Below are positions 60,954 to 64,000 of a DNA stretch of 64,000 bases, in pieces. Within the stretch, counting starts at the first letter, position 1. Each line of letters starts with the position of its first letter. A program made the position numbers and the translations under genes. The stretch is from Marthasterias glacialis (Eukaryota > Echinodermata > Asteroidea > Forcipulatida > Asteriidae), in the NCBI GenBank assembly GCA_911728455.2, contig OU452230.1, forward strand, positions 732,300 through 796,299. Reading direction: 5' to 3'. The notes beneath the pieces were generated by a model that was not told the origin of the DNA, searched no databases, and saw only the letters and a list, made by a program, of their open reading frames with translations.

Positions 60954-61115
60954 TCGAGTGCCCCTTTAAGACTTACGTTTCTCTGTAAGACTCAAGTGCC
61001 CCTTTCATTCTTGAGTTTCTCATTAAGATTTGAGTGCCCCTTTAACTTGAGCTTCTCCGTACGACTGGATTGTCCCTGTAAGACCGGAGTGCCCCTTTAA
61101 AACTTGAGTGCACCT
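60954..61115. repeat. Degenerate tandem repeat, about 38 bp period
   Basis: The phrase GAGTGCCCCTTTAAGACTT recurs in variant form at 60,955, 60,994, 61,032, 61,087 and 61,105, with a decayed unit near 61,069. The first three units are spaced 38-39 bp; the last are shortened to 17-19 bp. Confidence 0.75.
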
Positions 61116-62071
61116 TTAAGGCTATACTTTCTTTCACATTGATAAAGAGACTGATGGAGATGAGGCATTAATGATTATTCAATGTGACTTGAGATGTCTC
61201 TCCATCTTGCAAATGAAGACTTGTCCATGTGTTAGCCAAGACATCACATCACATTCTCATTCGTGATGTCAATTAACTAAATGGAATTGTGTGATCAAGA
61301 AGAAGGTAAAAACCCATCTCAAAAGTCCACTTTTCTCAGAGATATTTCTGGAGGAAATATTCAAAGCGTGACCTACTTTGGCAAATTGAGTCTTGAATTA
61401 CAAAACATGTTTACCTGCATTATTGTACATGTTTTAAGCTTTTACTCATGTGAATTTTGCTAAGTATTTTTGCAGGGAGGCAGTCACTATCAACCCAGAG
61501 TGCTTAGAAGATTTGTATACAAAGTGCTAAGAGTGAATCAAAGTTAAGCTCATGAAGGTACTGGAAAATGTGAGTCTCAGAAACTATATTGGAAATATTT
61601 GACACCCCGACCCGAAATGATGAGTTTCACTCGGAAAACTACATCTAGGTTTCTACCGAGGCTCAGTTGTATTATCTTAATTGTCACCAACAACAAATAA
61701 TTCAATAATTCAGTCACATTGTTTTTAGTGAAACACATATTTCCTAAATGTCATTTCATATTTATAACTAATGGTTCTTATTATGTGATCAGATTTTTGC
61801 AACAAGCATTCCTTATGGCCAAGTTAATGTTTATGGAGACAAAATGCACTAACCTACCATACTGGTCTATTGCCATACCAACTAAATGTACACCAAATTA
61901 CATCCAAAATTACTTTACGGTAGCAATGTGGATAACCAGACTTCCTGTTTTCTTCAGCCTACCACTGAGGGCGCTATTTATATCCTGCCCTTCTATAGAA
62001 AGGACTATGGGTTGCTTGTTACAAGGCTCTCATGGCGAGGGCTAGAGAAACTCCCCTTTGGACCCTCTACC
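61116..62071. other. Non-coding sequence
   Basis: No recognised gene. A 108-codon plus-strand frame at 61,719-62,045 has no domain pattern and includes a GAGGGCGCTATTTATAT stretch reminiscent of repeat ends. Confidence 0.4.
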
Positions 62072-62232
62072 CCAAAGTGGATATCTTCAATCATCCTTAG
62101 ACATTAAAATTTATCCCAAATTGATTAGTCTTCTACCCAGATTCAAACCCTACGCCAATGAGGATATCTTCAATCAGCCCTAAATTTATCCCACATGGGA
62201 TATTCTTCTACCCTGATTGAAAACCATACCCC
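62072..62232. repeat. Two-unit tandem duplication, about 80 bp period
   Basis: GGATATCTTCAATCA-x-CC-TTTATCCCA, TCTTCTACCC and GATTxAAACC occur in order twice, from about 62,075 and from about 62,160, with deletions in the second unit. Confidence 0.6.
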
Positions 62233-62289
62233 AATTAGGATAGTAATCGTGAAGGTGGACAGCCTGAGTACAGTTACATATCCACAACC

Positions 62290-62365
62290 TTGTCATTAAC
62301 TGCCCTAAGGTTGAACTACTTGACCATTGAGGTCACAGGTTCAGATCCTGGTCTAGTCAATTCTC
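62290..62365 (+). repeat. Possible tRNA-derived repeat fragment
   Basis: A B-box-like GGTCACAGGTTCAGATCCTG (62,331-62,350) follows CCTAAGGTTGAACTACTTGA. The A-box is weak and no cloverleaf forms, so this is a decayed SINE at best. Confidence 0.3.
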
Positions 62366-62524
62366 TTTATCCTAAAATATTGAGTACCGGTACTAAACTA
62401 TAATTAATTATTCAAAATCAGGCAATTGTTATTTGTTATTCAATAATTAGTTACAGGAATATCTATCCAACCTGTTTATAATATTAACACACAGTAACAA
62501 CACCTGTTCATAACGTCCTTCCCC

Positions 62525-62607
62525 CTTTCTAAATGGATTAGTCCTTTTTTGTACAGTAAGTCCACCCTTTTCTAAATGGATTAGTCCTCCCTTGTAGGGT
62601 AAATCTC
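62525..62607. repeat. Tandem duplication, about 42 bp period
   Basis: TTTCTAAATGGATTAGTCCT then TTGTA-x-GTAA-TC occurs twice in a row. Confidence 0.75.
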
Positions 62608-62914
62608 ATAATCCCATTTAGCAGATGGTAGATCAGAAATGTTCCTACAACTAATGACATTACAGAATCATTTCTGTTTGGCAATTTGAAAAATATGAGA
62701 GTTTTATTGATTTGGGGGTCAAAATATTTAAAAAAGTAAGTATTAAAAAGCAAATCACTGGAATATGCACGTAGCAATTTTAGAGTTATACAATCACACT
62801 TTGGCAGCGGATTTACACTGCAAGAAGTAATTATGGGCAATGTCCATTATTAAGACATGATTTAAATAAGGCAGGAAAAATTCAAAGAAAAAAGAAATAT
62901 TAAAAACCATTTTT

Positions 62915-63049
62915 TATAATATTATTTGTAATTTTTACTCATACACCGATGTGTGTTAAGCACTGTATACTCACTACTTTCCCGAGTTCTGTGACAAAAA
63001 TTCACAGGCATTTTCCTCAGGTGGGATTTAAATATGAATCCCACAGGCG
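62915..63049 (-). repeat. tRNA-derived SINE family S, copy 2
   Basis: On the minus strand it reads through a B-box remnant (GGGATTCATATTTAAATCCC, disrupted), CACCTGAGGAAAATGCCTGT, GAACTCGGGAAAGTA and GTGCTTAACACACATCGGTG. It faces copy 3 head to head. Confidence 0.8.
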
Positions 63050-63212
63050 GGGGGTCGTGGGTTCGAATCCCACCCGAGGAAAATGCCTGTGAATTCTTGT
63101 CACAGGACTCGGGAAAGTACCAAGTATACAGTGCTTAACGCACATCGGTGTATGGGTAAAAATTACAAATAACATTCTTTATCCCTGATGCAAAATTAAC
63201 ATCTATTATCAT
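63050..63212 (+). repeat. tRNA-derived SINE family S, copy 3
   Basis: It has an intact B box, GTGGGTTCGAATCCCACCCG at 63,058-63,077, then GAGGAAAATGCCTGTGAATT, GACTCGGGAAAGTA and GTGCTTAACGCACATCGGTG, and a tail TTAACATCTATTATCATT. The 5' A box is missing or lost in the junction with copy 2. Confidence 0.82.
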
Positions 63213-63730
63213 TATTTTTTATAAGGTTTGGTTCTTTGCTAAAACAAATCTATTTTGTTCTTGAAATTACATTAATAGTTTAGAAATGTTGAGTATTTTT
63301 TATGACTAAAATGTTTGTATAACTCCAGTGTGATCTGATCATTTTGAGTTATTCCAAGGTATTTATGCAGTTAGATATTCTCATAATAAAGAGCTCAACC
63401 AATTCAACACTATTAAGCCTTCTTTTTTCCTCCATATTTATGCTTTGGTGAAATGATTTACTTTCACACAATCGCAAATTATAAATGTTATCAGACTAGT
63501 AAATCCGAATTGAAATGAACTTATCAAATAGCACAAATTGAGAGAAGACAGAATTTTACTGAACCAGTTCTTTCAATAGAAACATTTAATAGCTGATTAT
63601 TGCCCCTGGTTTTAGAACTGTTTACTTGACATTCTTCAATTACTGTGGGGAAAAAACCCACAGGCAACTAGGTCAGGATATGTGTATCCACAAAATTTCA
63701 TATTTTAGAGCCACTGTCTGTTGTAATGGC
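63213..63730. other. Non-coding sequence
   Basis: AT-rich; no gene or repeat supported. Confidence 0.4.
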
Positions 63731-64000
63731 TTAAAGGGAAAGTATACCTTCGGTTTTTGGAACCGTACATTTGCCTTAATGCTATATAATTGTAGATATA
63801 TGCCATTAAACTAACCTGTGTAAATTTCAGTTCAAAAGGTGGCAGCGATTTTGAGATATCACCAAAAATCTGGAGCGGTTGTGTTCACGCAGAAGAAGTA
63901 TCCGTCATTGGAATACACATTCTGAGAAGCGTTACGGCCATAACGCTTCTCAGATTCAAATTTTTGGGGGATAAAAAGTGATGTATTTTTCCATAACTAC
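63731..64000. mobile_element. TTAA-flanked MITE family U, copy 2, cut by window end
   Basis: Starts TTAAAGGGAAAGTATACCTT and follows the copy at 53,448 nearly base for base through AAATCTGGAGCGGTTGTGTT and the palindrome AGAAGCGTTACGGCCATAAC-GCTTCT at about 63,924-63,949. The right end is outside the window. Confidence 0.85.

Noticed and set aside
1-64000. CRISPR arrays, LTR retroelements or viral insertions
   Set aside because: No regularly spaced identical repeats with unique spacers, no paired long direct repeats, and no gag, integrase or capsid-like frame were seen.

Overview
The window is AT-rich, intron-bearing eukaryotic nuclear DNA with many short non-autonomous transposons. The proteins point to a bilaterian animal. 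The tRNA-derived SINEs and the conserved dispersed repeats are of kinds I associate from memory with echinoderms, perhaps sea stars. That assignment is an inference; nothing here fixes the species. There is no sign of operons, CRISPR, phage or bacterial genes.

Positions 1-9.1 kb hold a complete fructose-1,6-bisphosphatase gene (FBP) on the minus strand: six coding exons with GT-AG junctions, phases that all join, 337 residues, and every main catalytic residue present. Its introns are crowded with fold-back elements, SINEs and fragments of LINE-type retrotransposon, two of them ending close to splice sites.

Positions 9-28.9 kb are mostly non-coding. They hold a SINE at 12.5 kb, a degenerate ATCTA-rich tract at 19.6 kb, a GC-richer island near 20.2-20.6 kb, a decayed reverse transcriptase with a fold-back element nested in it at 23.3-24.1 kb, and one copy of a 250-bp inverted-terminal-repeat element at 26.4 kb.

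Positions 28,959-29,795 hold the second convincing gene: an uninterrupted 278-codon frame on the plus strand. It starts with a basic segment and a coiled coil that line up without gaps with the N-terminal segment of vertebrate INSYN1 (inhibitory synaptic factor 1) as I recall it.

Positions 29.8-64 kb carry no gene I can identify. They contain a run of MITE-like fold-back elements (33.4, 34.2, 37.0, 38.2, 38.6, 39.4, 53.4 kb), a 24-bp minisatellite split by a second copy of the 26.4-kb element with an 8-bp target duplication (60 kb), other tandem repeats (61-62.6 kb), a head-to-head SINE pair (63 kb), and a second TTAA-flanked element cut by the window edge. The two genes have no evident functional link. 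No undescribed multi-gene system is visible.
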